IMG/VR virus record: IMGVR_UViG_3300027833_001621
Span: 1-54,115 of that record
Strand: one strand, 5' to 3'
Source: a virus
Length of the DNA stretch: 54,115 bases
Below are positions 16,101-31,100 of the stretch, one piece after another. A program made the translations under genes and the position numbers. The notes under the pieces were generated by a model that saw only the letters and a list, made by a program, of their open reading frames with translations, made no database searches and was not told the origin of the DNA. Numbering within the stretch: the first letter of the stretch is position 1; each line of letters opens with the position of its first letter.

Positions 16101-19100
16101 TGGCATACGACAAAGATCAAAACGAATTTCCACTTCCGGGTGAAGATCCGCAACGCAGACAAAGTGCTAGACATCTGCCTAAATATTTTAGAACAGATAA
16201 AAATCAAAAGTTTTTACAGTCTACATTGGACCAGCTATTACAGCCAGGCGTTTCTGAAAAAGTTAATTCGTTTGTAGGTAGAAAAACTGCAAAAGCATAT
16301 AATGATAAAACTGACAAGTATTTGCAAGATGTTTCTGCTGATAGAACTGACTATCAACTAGAGCCAGTTAGTGTTATTAAAGACGGTTTAGGAAATACAG
16401 AATTTTTAAGAGATTACATGGATTATGTACATCAAATTGAAAACTTTGGCGGCGACAACACTAATCATAGTAGAAACAATAAACAAGAATACTATACTTG
16501 GAACCCAAGTATTAATTGGGATATGTTTTCAAACTTCCGTGAATACTATTGGTTACCCACAGGCCCACAAACAGTAGTTGTTCCTGGAGATGCTAAAGAA
16601 ATTACTAGTACATATACAGTTGAACTACAAAATGCTTTAGGCGATTTATCTTATTTGTTTACTCCTGACGGAGCAACAAACAATCCTACACTAAAGTTAT
16701 ATAGGGGTGTAACGTATAGATTTGAAATTAATGCTGTTGGATCCCCTTTTACATTTAGAACTGCAAGAACACTTGAAGATGAGTTTTTATTAACTACCGA
16801 AGTGTCGCAACAAGGTGTAGAAGACGGTGTTATAGAATTAACATTAGGACCAGGCACACCAAACGAAATTTATTATGTTGCTGACAATGACATTAATATG
16901 GGCGGCCTAATTAGAGTTGCTAACCAATCAGAAGCAAGTATAATTGATGTAGAAGCAGAGATCATCGGTAAAAAATATTATACTACTAAAGATAACTGGA
17001 GTTTAACTAACGGATTAAAAGTACGTTTTGCAGGAGAAGTATTACCTGCAAAATATTCAAACTCAGAATGGTATGTTGAAGGCGTTGGAGACAAAATAAC
17101 TCTTGTAAGTGACATTGATGTTGAAGTTAGTTTTCCAGTTGGTATTGATTTGTTAGTACCATTTGATGATACTATTGACGGATTTGATGCACTCCCTTTC
17201 GGCGCAGCAACAGGTTACCCAAGAGATAAAGATTATATTACAATTAACCGTGCAAGTCCAGACGGTAACTTTTGGTCAAGATATAATAGATGGTATCATA
17301 GAGAAGTAATAGAATTATCTGCAAAAATTAATAATCTAGTTCTTGATATTGATCAAGCACAACGTGCTAACAGGCCCATTATACAATTTGATGCGGGTTT
17401 AAAATTATATAACTTTGGTACAAAAACAAAACCAGTAGTTGACTTACTTGACAACTTTACTACAGATGCATTTAGTACAATTGAAGGTAGTACAGGCTAC
17501 AATATTGATAGTGTTCAACTTGCAGAAGGAATGAGAGTATTATTCCTTAATGACACAGATCCTTTAGTTAACGGTAGAATCTTTGAAGTTAAATTTATTA
17601 ACTTTGCTGGAAGTGGTGTCAACGGACAAATTAGTTTAGTTGAAACAGAAGATAGTTTACCTGTTGAAAGTCAAACTGTTTTAATTACTAGAGGTGAAGA
17701 CTTTGCAGGTACAATGTGGTATTACGATAGTGTCACCTGGAATAAAGCACAAGAAAAAACAGCAGTAAACCAACCACCAGTTTTTGATATTTTTGATGCA
17801 AACGGAAAAAGCTATTCAGATACAACAGTTTATCCTGCATCTAACTTTAGAGGTACAAAGCTCTTTAGTTATAAAGAAGGACAAGGTGTAAATGATACAG
17901 TATTAGGTTTTCCAATTTCTTATAGAAGTATTGAAAATGTAGGCGATATTGTTTTTAACTTTAATTTTAATCAAGATACTACACAATATCAAATTGACGA
18001 TCAAACATATAATATAAATGTTAGTAATGGTTATCTAAGAAAGTATTTGCTATCTAGCAATTATCTATTAGTAGGTGCATATGTTAAAGCAAGTACATTT
18101 AGTAATCAAGATGTAGTATTGCAATATGTTAATGACGGTACAAAGATTAACTATCCAATTAATAGTTATAACAAAAGTGCATTTGTAGAAGATTTAAAAG
18201 TTAATGTAACTGTTGATAATAAAGTTGTATACGAAAATACTGATTATGAAATAGTTTCCACAGCAGACAAAGTAAAGTCGATTAGATTTTTAAATAAGAT
18301 TTCAGAAAATGCAAACATTATAATTAAAACAACATCTGCTACGTCTAAGAATGAAAATGGTTTTTATGAAATTGCTCCAAACTTAGAAAAAAATCCGCTA
18401 AATGCTGATGTTGAAACATTTACATTAGGTGAAGTTACTGATCATGTTAACAGTATTACACAAAATGCTCCAGACTTTGTTGGAGTATTCCCTGGAGTTA
18501 GTAATTTAAGAGATTTGACTAATTTAAGTGTTTATGGTAGAAAGTTTATTAAACATTCTGCTCCGTTAAACCTTGCAATGTTTTCTACATTAGATAAAGA
18601 GTCTAATGTAATTAAATCATTAAGATTTGCTAAAAAAGAATATAGTAAATTTAAAAGAATGTTTTTAGAAAATGCAGAAGTGTTACCGTTTAGTGGATCA
18701 ATAAAACAGCATGTAGATGCAATAATTTCTGAGATTACTAAAGATAAAATTAATACAATGCCTTTCTACTTTTCGGATATGATAGGCTATGGCGCATCTA
18801 TTACAACTACTATAACAATTGAAGATATTGGTACTAGGTTCTATGCACTTACAACACCGTTTGTTTTAAACGAATTAAGTACACGTTCTGTAACAGTATA
18901 TTTAAACGGCACACAGTTATTACACAATCAAGATTATGTCTTTAACACTGAAGGTTATTTAGATGTTACAGCAACTAAACAATTTGGCGACATATTAGAA
19001 ATTAACGAGTATGAAACTACAAATGGAACATATATACCGTCAACTCCAACTAAGTTAGGTTTATTTCCTAAGTACATTCCAGAATTATTCCAGGACGATA

Positions 19101-22100
19101 CATATGGTTCTGCACCAATGATGCTTAGAGGACACGATGGTAGTATAACAAAAGCATTTGGTGATTACAGAGACGACTTAGTTTTAGATTTAGAAAAAAG
19201 AATCTTTAATAATATTAAAACAGAATACGATACTACAATATTTGATATCAACGATTATCTTCCTAACACTTTTAGAAATACACAGTTTTCTAGAGTAGAC
19301 GTATATCAACCAATGATTACAGATTTTATTCAATGGTTAGAATTAATTGACGAAGATTATACTGTTCAAAAATATTATGATAGAGTAGATTCTTATTCTT
19401 GGAATTATTCAAATATGAATTCGCCTACAGGTGAGCGTTTGCCAGGATGGTGGAGAGGTGTATATAGGCAACTCTTTGACACAGATCGTCCGCATACTAA
19501 TCCTTGGGAAATGTTAGGCTTTACAATTAAACCTACATGGTGGGAAGCACAATATGGTCCTGCTCCATATACTAACGAAAACTTATTATTATGGGAAGAT
19601 TTACAAGCAGGTATTATTAGATCTGCAACAACAAATTTTTCAATTAACAAAAAATATGCTCGTCCAGGGCTATTAAACTTTATACCTGTAGATAGTAACG
19701 GTAACTTATTAAGTCCTTCAGATTCAAATGCTGTACAGCGTTTTGCGTCAGTTGGATTAGATGCTCCATTTAAGTTTGGTGACAATTCACCTATTGAAAA
19801 TGTATGGAGACAAAGTTCTGATTTTCCTTTCGCATTACTAACAAGTTGGATGATTAACTCACCAAGTTCATTACTAGCAACAGGATTTGATAGATCAAGA
19901 CAAATTAGAAATACACTAGGGCATATAGTTTATAAGCCTACAATGAAACATTTAACACTTGCTGACTTAGTGTTTCCGAATACTTCAAAAGAAGAAACAC
20001 AAGTATTAACATCTGGCATAGTAAATTATGTTGCTGCATATATGGCTAGTAGCGTAACAGCAAGTTATAGCAATTATGTTCGTAGATTAAAATCTATAAA
20101 AAATTGTTTAGCATTTAAGTTAGGCGGATTTACTGATAAATCTAAATTTAAATTAATTCTAGAATCCAGAACTCCGTTAAACAGCGGCAATGTGTTTATT
20201 CCAGAAGAAAATTATAATATATTATTGCACACTAGTTCTCCAATAAAAACAGTTAACTATAGCGGTGTTATTATAGAAAAACGTTCTACTGGGTTTGTTG
20301 TAAGAGGATACAACAAAGAAAATCCAGTATTTAAATGGTATCAGCCCTTTAGTTCAAATAAAGACGTTAATATAAACATTGGCGGAATATCAGAATCTTT
20401 TAGTAGCTGGGATGCCGGTAAGGTATATGTTAAAGGAAAAAATGTTCAATACTTAAACAATTTTTATACAGTATTAGAAACTCATACAGCAACAAGTGTT
20501 TTTGAAACAGCTAAGTTTGCAAAACTTCCTTCGTTGCCTACAGTTGGCGGCGCAGACGCAATATTTAAAGAACGCTTTAATAAATTTGATACACAAGTTT
20601 TATCTTATGGATCTAATCTAAATACAATACAAGATGTTGTAGACTTTTTACTAGGTTACGAACAGTGGTTGAAGGATCAAGGATTTAGATTTGAATACTA
20701 CGATGGTGACGAAAAAGTACTTTCAGATTGGAAAAATAGTTGTAGAGAGTTTATGTTTTGGAGTACACAAAACTGGAGCGAAGGAGCACTTATTGCACTA
20801 AGTCCAGTTGCTGACGAAATAAACTTTGAAACTGAATATTCAACAGTTGATAATATATTTGATAACTTTTATGGATATAGTTTATTAAAATCAGACGGTA
20901 CAAAGTTTGCAGAAGAGTTTACAAGAATAAGTAGACAAGAACCAAATAAATTTAAAATACGTCCTAGAAAAACTGGTGACGGTGTTTATGCTGTACAAAT
21001 ACCAATAATAAGAAAAGAACATATTGTATTATTAGATAATACAACAGTATTTGGTGATGTAATATATCAACCACCTACAGGTTACCGTCAAGATAGAATA
21101 CGTTCATTGGGTTATAGAACTGTAGACTGGGATGGTAGTTTAAACATTCCGGGCTTTATATATGATGAAGCTATTGTAACAGAATGGGAACCTTGGTCAG
21201 ACTACGGCGTTGGTGCATTAATTAAGCATAAACAATTCTATTACAGTTCAAACAATAAAGTAACAGGTACTGAATTATTTGAGTCATCTTCTTGGACACG
21301 ACTTTCTGAAAAACCAGAAAGTAAATTACTTACTAACTTTGAATACAAAACAAATCAGTTTGCAGACTTTTATGATCTTGATACAGATAACTTTGATGTA
21401 GAGCAACAAAAGTATGCACAACATCTAATAGGATATCAAAACAGAGATTACCTAGCAAACATTATTAATGACGATGTAAGTCAGTATAAATTCTATCAAG
21501 GAATGATTAAGGAAAAAGGTACATTAAACAGTCTTAATAAATTGTTTGATGTTCTTAGTGAAGCTGATAAAGAAAGTATTGACTTTTATGAAGAATGGGC
21601 AATTAAACAAAGTCAGTATGGAGCGAGTGAAGGATTTGACGAAGTTGAATTTAAATTAGACGAGGGTAAAATTAGAAATAATCCACAACCGTTTATACTT
21701 ACTAATAACATTACAGGCGAAGAAACCGATTTAATTTATAGAATATCTGATTTCCAAGTTTATAAAAAGCCTGCAAAATATAATAATAAGCCGTTCCCTA
21801 CAACTGATGATTTACCACAATTTACAAAGTCCCCGGGTTATACACATATTGAAGATGTGTCGGTTATATTAAGTAAGTACGAAGATCTTGTTTCTACAGA
21901 CTTTGGCAAGATTAAAAGCAATCAATATGTTTGGGTCGGCACCAAGAATGCACAATGGTCAGTATATCAACATGTAAACTCCGGTTATACTATTACAAGT
22001 ATTAAAGGAAACGCTACAGCGGTTAGTGTTGGCGCATCAGATAAAGACCAATTCAAAATTACAATTGATACTTCTGTATCAGATATAAAAGTTGGTGATA

Positions 22101-25100
22101 TTGTTGGAATTTATGATATTATTGAAACTGATTATACTACAGTTGATAGTACATATCCAATAGCAAATCAAACAACAGTAGATGTTGATGGATTTTTTAA
22201 AGTACTTAAAGTTAGTGTAAATGAAATTATTATTGAAACTGATAAAGTAATTTCAGACATTAATCAATGTAGAGGAATCTTAACAAAGTTTAATTCAGTA
22301 AGAGCAGAATCTTATGTACAAGCAAATGCTATTGCACAAGCAGGCATTGAAAAAGATAGCCTACTATGGGTTGATAGTGATGACAGCGGCGATTGGAGAG
22401 TTATTAAAAATAACAAACCGTTTAACTTATTGCAACGTGTCGAAGGCGAAGACAGAGTACCGTTTAATAGTTTCTCAGACAGAATAGCTGTTGATAGTAG
22501 AAACGTTACAATGGCAGTGTCAACACCGTTAAGTGGATCACTAGACGAATCACTTAATCCTGTTGCAGGCGATGGTAAAGTATTTGTTTATACTAGAGGC
22601 GGCAACAATCAAAACTTCCAATTTACACAAATTGTTGATCCGATAACACCATTAGCAGATTTACAAAAAGGATTTGGTAAAGGTCTTGGAATTAGTTCGG
22701 ATGGCAAATACTTAGTTGTTGGTTCGCCAGATAGTTCAAATGTAAAAACTAAATTCAAAGGACTTTATGATTCTACAGTTGATTATCAAAATACAGAAAT
22801 TGTTTCATACAATGATCAATTATGGGAAGCTGTAATTGATATTAATGGTGCTAATTTAGCACAACCGTTTGGTAGCTTTACATCAATGGTTGAAGTATTG
22901 TTGGATAACAATATTACTGGTGGTGAAATACAATTTAACAATTTACTAGCAGGTAATTATCCGTTTACAAATACTGATACAGATCACATATTAGTAAGAG
23001 CTGGCAAAGATCAGTACATAGCAACAGGTCCAGGAGATACTGTTTTCTTAGATTGGTATGCTACTACAACAGCAAACCAAGGACAAGATCCTGCTAATTT
23101 AACTAGAGCTCCGTTTGGAGGAGAATTACCGTCAGTAACTGAAGCGTTCTTAGAAAGCGGATTAGTAGTACAAAAGAAAATTGATGTAGTATTATATATT
23201 GATGCATTTTCAATAATACCAAGTGTAGGTGATCAAGTAGAATCACAAGGTGTATTTGGGTATGTAGAATATGTATATCAAGAAGGCCCGAGCGTTGTAA
23301 TTTATGTAGGCGGTAGTGTAGGACTTTGGCAAGAGACTGAAGCATTGTATTTAGAAACAGGAGAGTTTGTAGGACAATATGTTCGTAACGCTCCTAAGGA
23401 ATTAACACAAGTAGACACTACAGAAGATTTAGGTGGCTATTGGTGGTTTGATCTTCCTGCAACAGTAACAACAACAAATATCGTTGAAGATGAAGGTAGA
23501 GCATTAGCAATTTATAATGTTGTTCCTGCAGGTAAATCGGCAACTATAGCAGCTGGCGGAAATATTTACGATTATAATAATACTGAAATATTTGAAGGCG
23601 ATAATAATATTAACAGTTATATTAGAACATTTACTTCTGAAGGCGAACCAGGAGCATACGGAAACTTTGATGTTATTGAAAGTGACTTGTTTGTAGTCAG
23701 AGCACCTAAAACACTTACTGATATTCTTAGTAATGGTGACGATGTTAACCTATTAGTATTAAATTTACCAAACTTAAATGATCAATCGTATGTTGATATT
23801 ACACCAGCAGGAATAAATTATACTCAAACAAATAAAACCCACACGTTATATGATTTGTGGGACGGATTTATTGAATTTTCTTTAGATGAGCCAGATGACT
23901 TTGGTAATTATTATGAGCCACTAGTTGGACAATTTGTAAGAGATACTACAACAGGCGCAACAGCACAAATTACTTTCTATCAAAGAGATTCTAGAAATGC
24001 AACAATATTTGTTAAAGATGTTCAAGGTTCAAATAACTGGTCATTAGGTAGCGAAAGCGGCGAACCGTCTACTATTGAAATGTTAAGAATACCAACTAAC
24101 CCATCTCCGGTATACAATGTTACAAGAGAATTAGGAAATATTAAAACTACTTCATTAGGTAGTGATAACTTAGGCATAGGTAAACTTTGTGTATTCCAGC
24201 TTGATGCTGAAATTGCTACTGTTCCTGTAAACGATACTATAATAGGTGCAGAATATATTATCTATAAAGATACTACAATTTTAGGATTGCCAACAGATGC
24301 AAATATTCCATCCTCAATAAACTTGGATTGGAAAAATGTATATAGAGTTCCGGTAAATGCTGAAGGCGAAGCGTTAGCGTTAAACAACTATGGTATGTTC
24401 TCTGTGTACATTAGAGAAAACGTAAGTACATTTACTCCACAGGGATCTTTCATTGTTCCTGAGCAAATTGACGGATTGCGTATAGGGTCTAATATTAAAA
24501 TAGCCAAGCGTAACGAGTTGTATAAAGCGTTTATTGGCTGCGAAGGCGATGGAACAGAATCTAATCCAGGAAGAATATACTTTGTAAACAACGGAACAGA
24601 CGAAGAAGGAGTATCATACAACTGGGATCTTGCTAAAGATAAAAGATACAAGGGAGCATTTGGTAATGATAGAGATTACTATTTAAATGACATAGTATTT
24701 AATGATGGCAATTTTTACATTGCACAAACTAATATAGCAAACGGTGATAGCTTTAATATATTAGACTGGCAACTTGCTACTGATGATAAAATTAAAAGTA
24801 TTGATTACATTGGTTACATACCAAATAACACAGATCTTGTTTATAATAATGATTCGTCTTTAAAACTTGATGCAACTGGACTAACATCGTTTGGTAAAGA
24901 TTTTGATATTAGTGATGACGGCGAAGTATTAGTTGTTACAGCAGAGTACACAGACGCTCCTAACAAAGTTATTGTTTATAGAAATGTAAATGACAACTAT
25001 CAAAATTATCAAGAGTTTGAAGCAACACAAGTAAATGACGGTTTTGGCACACAAATAAGTGTAAGTCAAGACGGTTCAATGATTGCAATATCTGCTCCAA

Positions 25101-28100
25101 ATGCTAATACTGTAGATGGTGATGAAAGAGGTACAGTATATGTTTATACTTACAATCCTAAAACTAGTGTAAGAGCATTTGAACTAACACAAACACTAGT
25201 TAGTTCTAATCCAGTTAGAGGCGAAATGTTTGGCGGAAACATTGACTTTGACGGGAACATGTTATATGTAAGTGCATTTGCTGCACCTAGTGATGATGAA
25301 ACATTGTTTGATACTTATCAAGAACGTTTATATCCTGAAAGCATTACAAACGGACAAAAATATTTACTAGATCCTAATTCAGCAGGAACAGCGACAACAA
25401 CATTTGATAACGGGTTTACATCGTTTAAAAATATTATAGCTACAAATGGTGTAGTTTATGCTTATGACAGAATTGAAGATAGTTTAATATTTGGTCAAAC
25501 ACTTGATCTTAATAGTCCTAACATAAGATTCTTTGGTAAAAATATTACAGCTAAGAACAACCATTTGTATGTTGCATTACCTAGTTATGATAATGTAAAC
25601 AGTGATGGCGTGTCTACTAACAAGCCAGGATTAGTGTTAGATTATAGACGTGACGACAGTGCTAAAATATGGGAAACATATAGAGCACCATCTAAACCTG
25701 CTAATTTAGAAAAAATAAAACGTGTAATGTTGTATAACAAAAATAAGAATTCTATTATACAACATTTAGATTACATTGATCCTGTACAAGGCAAAATTGC
25801 AGGCCCAGCTGATCAAGAAATTCGTTACAAGTCTAGTTATGATCCGGCAACTTATGATGTAGGCACATCAGAGCTAGATGTTGACACTACTGAATCATGG
25901 GGAACAAGACAAGTTGGTCGAGTATGGTGGGATCTAACAACAGCTAAATTTGTAAACACATATTTAGATGGTAGTACAACTTATAAAAATAATAACTTTA
26001 ATACATTATTTGAAGGCGCTAGTATTGACATATATGAGTGGGTTGAATCTAAATTAAAACCTGAAGACTGGGATAAGTTATCTTTACAACCAGAGGGAGA
26101 AGCTAAAGGTGTTACTGGTATAACAAAGTACGGACCTGCGGCATATACTCAAAAACGTGTATACGATAGCATAGGAGAAAAATTTACTTCTTATTATTAC
26201 TATTGGGTAAAAAATAAAACAACAGCTCCTGACATTGAAGGCAGAAATATTAGTGTAGCAACTATTGCTAAATTAATTGAAAATCCAAGCGGTGCAGGAT
26301 ATAGATTTATTAGTATATTTGGTGACGATTCTTTTGCTTTACATAACTGTGAATCTTTAATTGAAGATCAGGATACAATACTAAACATTCAATACTGGAC
26401 ATTTAGTAACAAATATGACAACATACACAATCAATACCAAATCTTAGCAGAAGGACTTGATACGAGTAAACCGCATGTAGAAATAGAACAAAAATGGTTT
26501 GATAGTTTAGTAGGGTATGATAAGCAAGTGCGTCCTGTTCCAGACCCTGCATTAGCAGCTAATGAAAGATACGGAGTACTTAACAAGCCAAGACAGTCTT
26601 GGTTTATTAATAAAGTTGAAGCGGTAAAACAATTAGTTGAGCGCACAAATAAAGTTTTAAAAAGTACCTTAGTTACTGATGAAAAAGATATTTCTAAGTT
26701 GCAAGACTTTGATCCTGCACCAAGTTTAATATCACGACATTATGATGTAGCTGTAGATACTGAAGTTGATTTGCAATTTGTAGGTGTTTCTAGATTAATA
26801 CAATCAGAATTACTACCAATTATGCAAGACGGAAAAATTGTACGTGTTGACATTGTTAACTCTGGCAGGGGCTACAAAACAGCACCAACATATACTATTA
26901 CAGGACAAGGAACTGGCGCTGAGTTTGAAGTAGTAATAAACACAGCTGGTCAAATAACAGAAGTAAACATACTTAATTCGGGTTATAACTATAATGAAAA
27001 TACACAAATTAAAGTACGTCCGTTTACAGTTCTAGTAAATGCAGATAGTAATATCAGAGGCAACTGGGCGTTGTATCAAAGAGACTATACAGCTAGGGCC
27101 TGGGATAGAATTAACAGTCAGGCATACGATGTAACCAAATACTGGTACTACTGTGATTGGTATGCAACTGATTATAGTACATTTACTGAAATAGACTATG
27201 TTATTGATCAGAGCTATGGCTTACAAGGACTTGACGATAGCTTTGGCGACATTGTTAAGATTCTAAATGTAGGAACTGATGGATGGTTACTATTAGAAAA
27301 AATTGATAATCAAGATACAACAGACTATACTGTTAACTATAAAACAATTGGTAAACAAAACGGTACAATACAACTAAGTGAAAACTTATATAACTTTGAT
27401 CTAAGTAGAGTTGGTTTTGATACACAAACATTTGACACACAGTTCTTTGATAGTCAACCAATTATAGAAACAAGAATTGTATTAGAAACATTGAGAGATA
27501 GTATTTTAGTTGACGATTTGGCAACAGAGTATAATAAACTATTCTTTGCAAGTTTACGTTATGTATTCACAGAACAAGGATATGTTGACTGGGCATTTAA
27601 AACAAGTTTTGTAAAAGCACAACACAATGTAGGACGTCTAAGTAATCGTGTTACATATAAAAACGATAGCCTCGAAAGCTACGAAAAATATATTAACGAA
27701 GTTAAGCCTTACAAATCTAAAATTAGAGAATATATTTCAGATTATTCAACTCTTGAAAAGTCTGAAAGTGTAGTAAGTGATTTTGATAATCCTCCAAAAT
27801 ACAATAACGATACACAATCAATCGGAGTTAGTGATGTAAGAGTCATTAACGGACTACTAGCAGGATCACTTGATGGCTATGATACATATCCAAATAAGTT
27901 TTGGTTAGATAATGCTTCGTATAATGTTGTTGAAATATCAATTGCAGATACAGGATCAGGTTATTTAAGTGCTCCACAAATTATTATTGAAGGTAATGCA
28001 ACAGCAAAAGCTTCTTTAGGACCAGGTGGCAAACTATCATCGGTTACTATTACTAATTCAGGAAGTGATTACATTATTGCACCGACTGTAACAATTAACG

Positions 28101-31100
28101 GCACACTAGCAGATGGCGGAACACCGGCAAGAGTATCAGCTAAAATTGGTGACAGCTTAGTTAGGTCTATGCATACTACAGTTAAGTTTGATAGAGTTAG
28201 TGGAACATACTTTATTACACAGTTAAATGAAAGTGAAAATTTTGCTGGCACAGGAAGTACTACAGACTTTAATTTAAAATGGCCAATGGACATGCGTACT
28301 AACACTATTGAAATTACAATCAATGATGAGTTAGTATTAAATAGTCAATATGAATATAAGAATTATATTGATACTACAAGCAACTTTGACAAATATTATG
28401 GAAGAATAGTATTTGATCAACCGCCAGCAAATAATTCAGTAGTAACTATTAACTATAAAAAATCTATAGACTTACTAGATGCACAAGATAGAATTAGCTT
28501 ATTCTATAATCCAACTAGTGGACAAATAGGAAAAGACATTACACAGTTAATGGAAGGTGTTGATTACGGCGGCGTCCAAGTTAAGAGTTATGAGTTTGCA
28601 GGTCCTACAGGATGGGATACAGATAATTGGTATGCAGGATCTTGGGATATATTTGATCAAGAGTTTGATGATGAGTCTTTTGAAACAGACGGTTCAACAT
28701 TAGTATTTGATCTAAGTGCGCCATTACAAGCTGGTGTAAAATATAATGTTTATATTAACGGACAACGTGTTGATGATGATGCATGGGATGGAACTACAAG
28801 TGCAGATAGTCTAAACAATAAAAAGGCATTTATGGCTCCAATTACTGGAGACGGAGTAACTAACACGTTTACATTTGAAAATGAAACAGGCTATTATAAC
28901 TACCTTACTGAAATTAATCCAACATGGCAAGATAATCCACCAAGAGAAATTATAACAATTCGTAGATCTACATCAGATGGTTCGTTGTCCCCAGGACAAG
29001 ACAGTTTTGATACAGCACTACAAGGTGGCGACTTAGCATACACTACAGCACTTGGTATTAAAGCAGAAGAAATTAATGTCGATGGCGACGGATTTGTAAC
29101 ACCTACAACATCAAAAGGCCCAGAGGAAACTATTCCGGGGCAAGTACTTGATACATTAGATATTACAGTATACGAAAGACCAGTAAGCGGTTCTAGTTTA
29201 ATGCAAAGTCACATATTTAAAGGTGACGGAACTACAACAGTGTTTAATCTAAGAGAAAAACCTATCTCATATGAAAGTGTTATTGTTAAAGTTAACTATG
29301 CTGTAGTTTATGGAAAAACTAATTACAGAATTGATTTTGATACTAATCAAATAGTATTTTATGAAGCGCCGGCAGTAGGCGACAATGTTGTAGTAATGAC
29401 TATGGGAATTTCCGGAGAAGATATACTTGACTATGATGAGTTTATAGCAGATGGAACTACACAAGAATTTTTAACTAACATTAAATTTGCTGACACAATA
29501 AAAGCATATGTAACTGTAAACGGTGATAGTTTAGCTTATGAGTTAATTGAATCTGATGATAGTTACGAAGTACCGGGAAATTGTGTATTAAGATTTGTTC
29601 AACCACCAGAAGCTAATAGATTAATACAATATGGATTATTTGATAATGAAATACAGTCATTTAGTCAAGTAACAATCGACGAAATAGTAGCAGATGGTTC
29701 TTCTAGTAGTTATGAATTATCAAAGGCTCCGTTTAGTCAAGATCCGGCAGGATACCACACTATTGTTACAGTTAAATCTAGAGAAGGTTATGTTCCAGCA
29801 GTTCCAGCAGTTCCTGGAGGAGTTGCTGATCCAGAATACAACAATGCTGCAATTATTAATGTTGCAGGCGATGGTAGTGATTTCTTCAAACGTGAAGTTA
29901 CAACCAACGGTGTAAGAATTATGGGTGCTGGCACAGTAGGTGGACAAACAGCAGTTCCAGATGCGTGGTTAGAAAAAGTAGCACGTATGTTTGAACTGTT
30001 TACAGATGTAAATGGCGCAGGTATTAACGAATCATTCCAAAGAAATTTAATTAAGAATCTAAGTGGTGACGCAGGAACTTATCACGCAGGACTTCCAACT
30101 ATACAACGAGTAGCTAGAGGCGCAGGAGCAGATTATACTCCAAACTTCTTAACTGACCAAGGTGTTATTGATTGGAACCTAACAAACTTGTTTGACACTC
30201 ATGTTGCTAATGACATGGTGTGGTACCTAAACTCAACTGGTGACGGCTATGGCGACGGTGATCAAGACGCACAAGAAGTTATTGAACACGTATTCCACAC
30301 ACTACACATGCACGGGTTACCTGCAGACGATATAAAACTATATCAGTTCTTAGCCGCTGACTGGCAGACAGGTGATTTGTATGCCGCAATGGAAGAAGCA
30401 TACGATGCCGGCAAGTGGGATCCATCAGGTTATCAAGAAAATCCAGATGATTGGAAAACAATCGCAGATGCATTTGAAGTAGCCGCAAAAGAATACTTGT
30501 ACTTACTAAACTTCTGTATGTTTGAATACACAGAATTATGGGACGGTGGAAGTCTTGCTCCAGAATGGTCAGACGATATGCGTACCCAAGCAGGCATTCA
30601 AGCAAATAACCCATTAGGTTATGCGTTCCACAACACATATATTGCTCCAGTAATTAGTAAGCCATCACTTGCTACTATTAGAAGTATATTCCAAGACGGT
30701 AATACACCAGCACAGGACAATCCAGCACTAGCAGGTGCGTCAGGATATGTTGTTGATGTTGCAGGCGAAGGATCACCAGCTATACCAGAAGTACCTGGAA
30801 CAATTGTTGAGCGTGTATTAAATGCAGGTTACAGTGAAGTGTTTACTGTTGAAGAAAATGTATTAGAATACAAAATGAAAGTATGGCAAACTCCAGTAGG
30901 GTCACTATCGGGTACACGTTTAAAGGTATTCCTAAATGATACAGAAATTAGATTCTTACAAGACTGGACATTTGAAGGTGCAAGCTCCTTTAATCCAAAC
31001 ATTACTCCAGACGCACAGCCAGGAAGTACAGTAATACTTAATAGAGGTGTTGCAGCTGTAGGTGATAAACTAAAAGTATATGTTATGGATGATGGCGATT

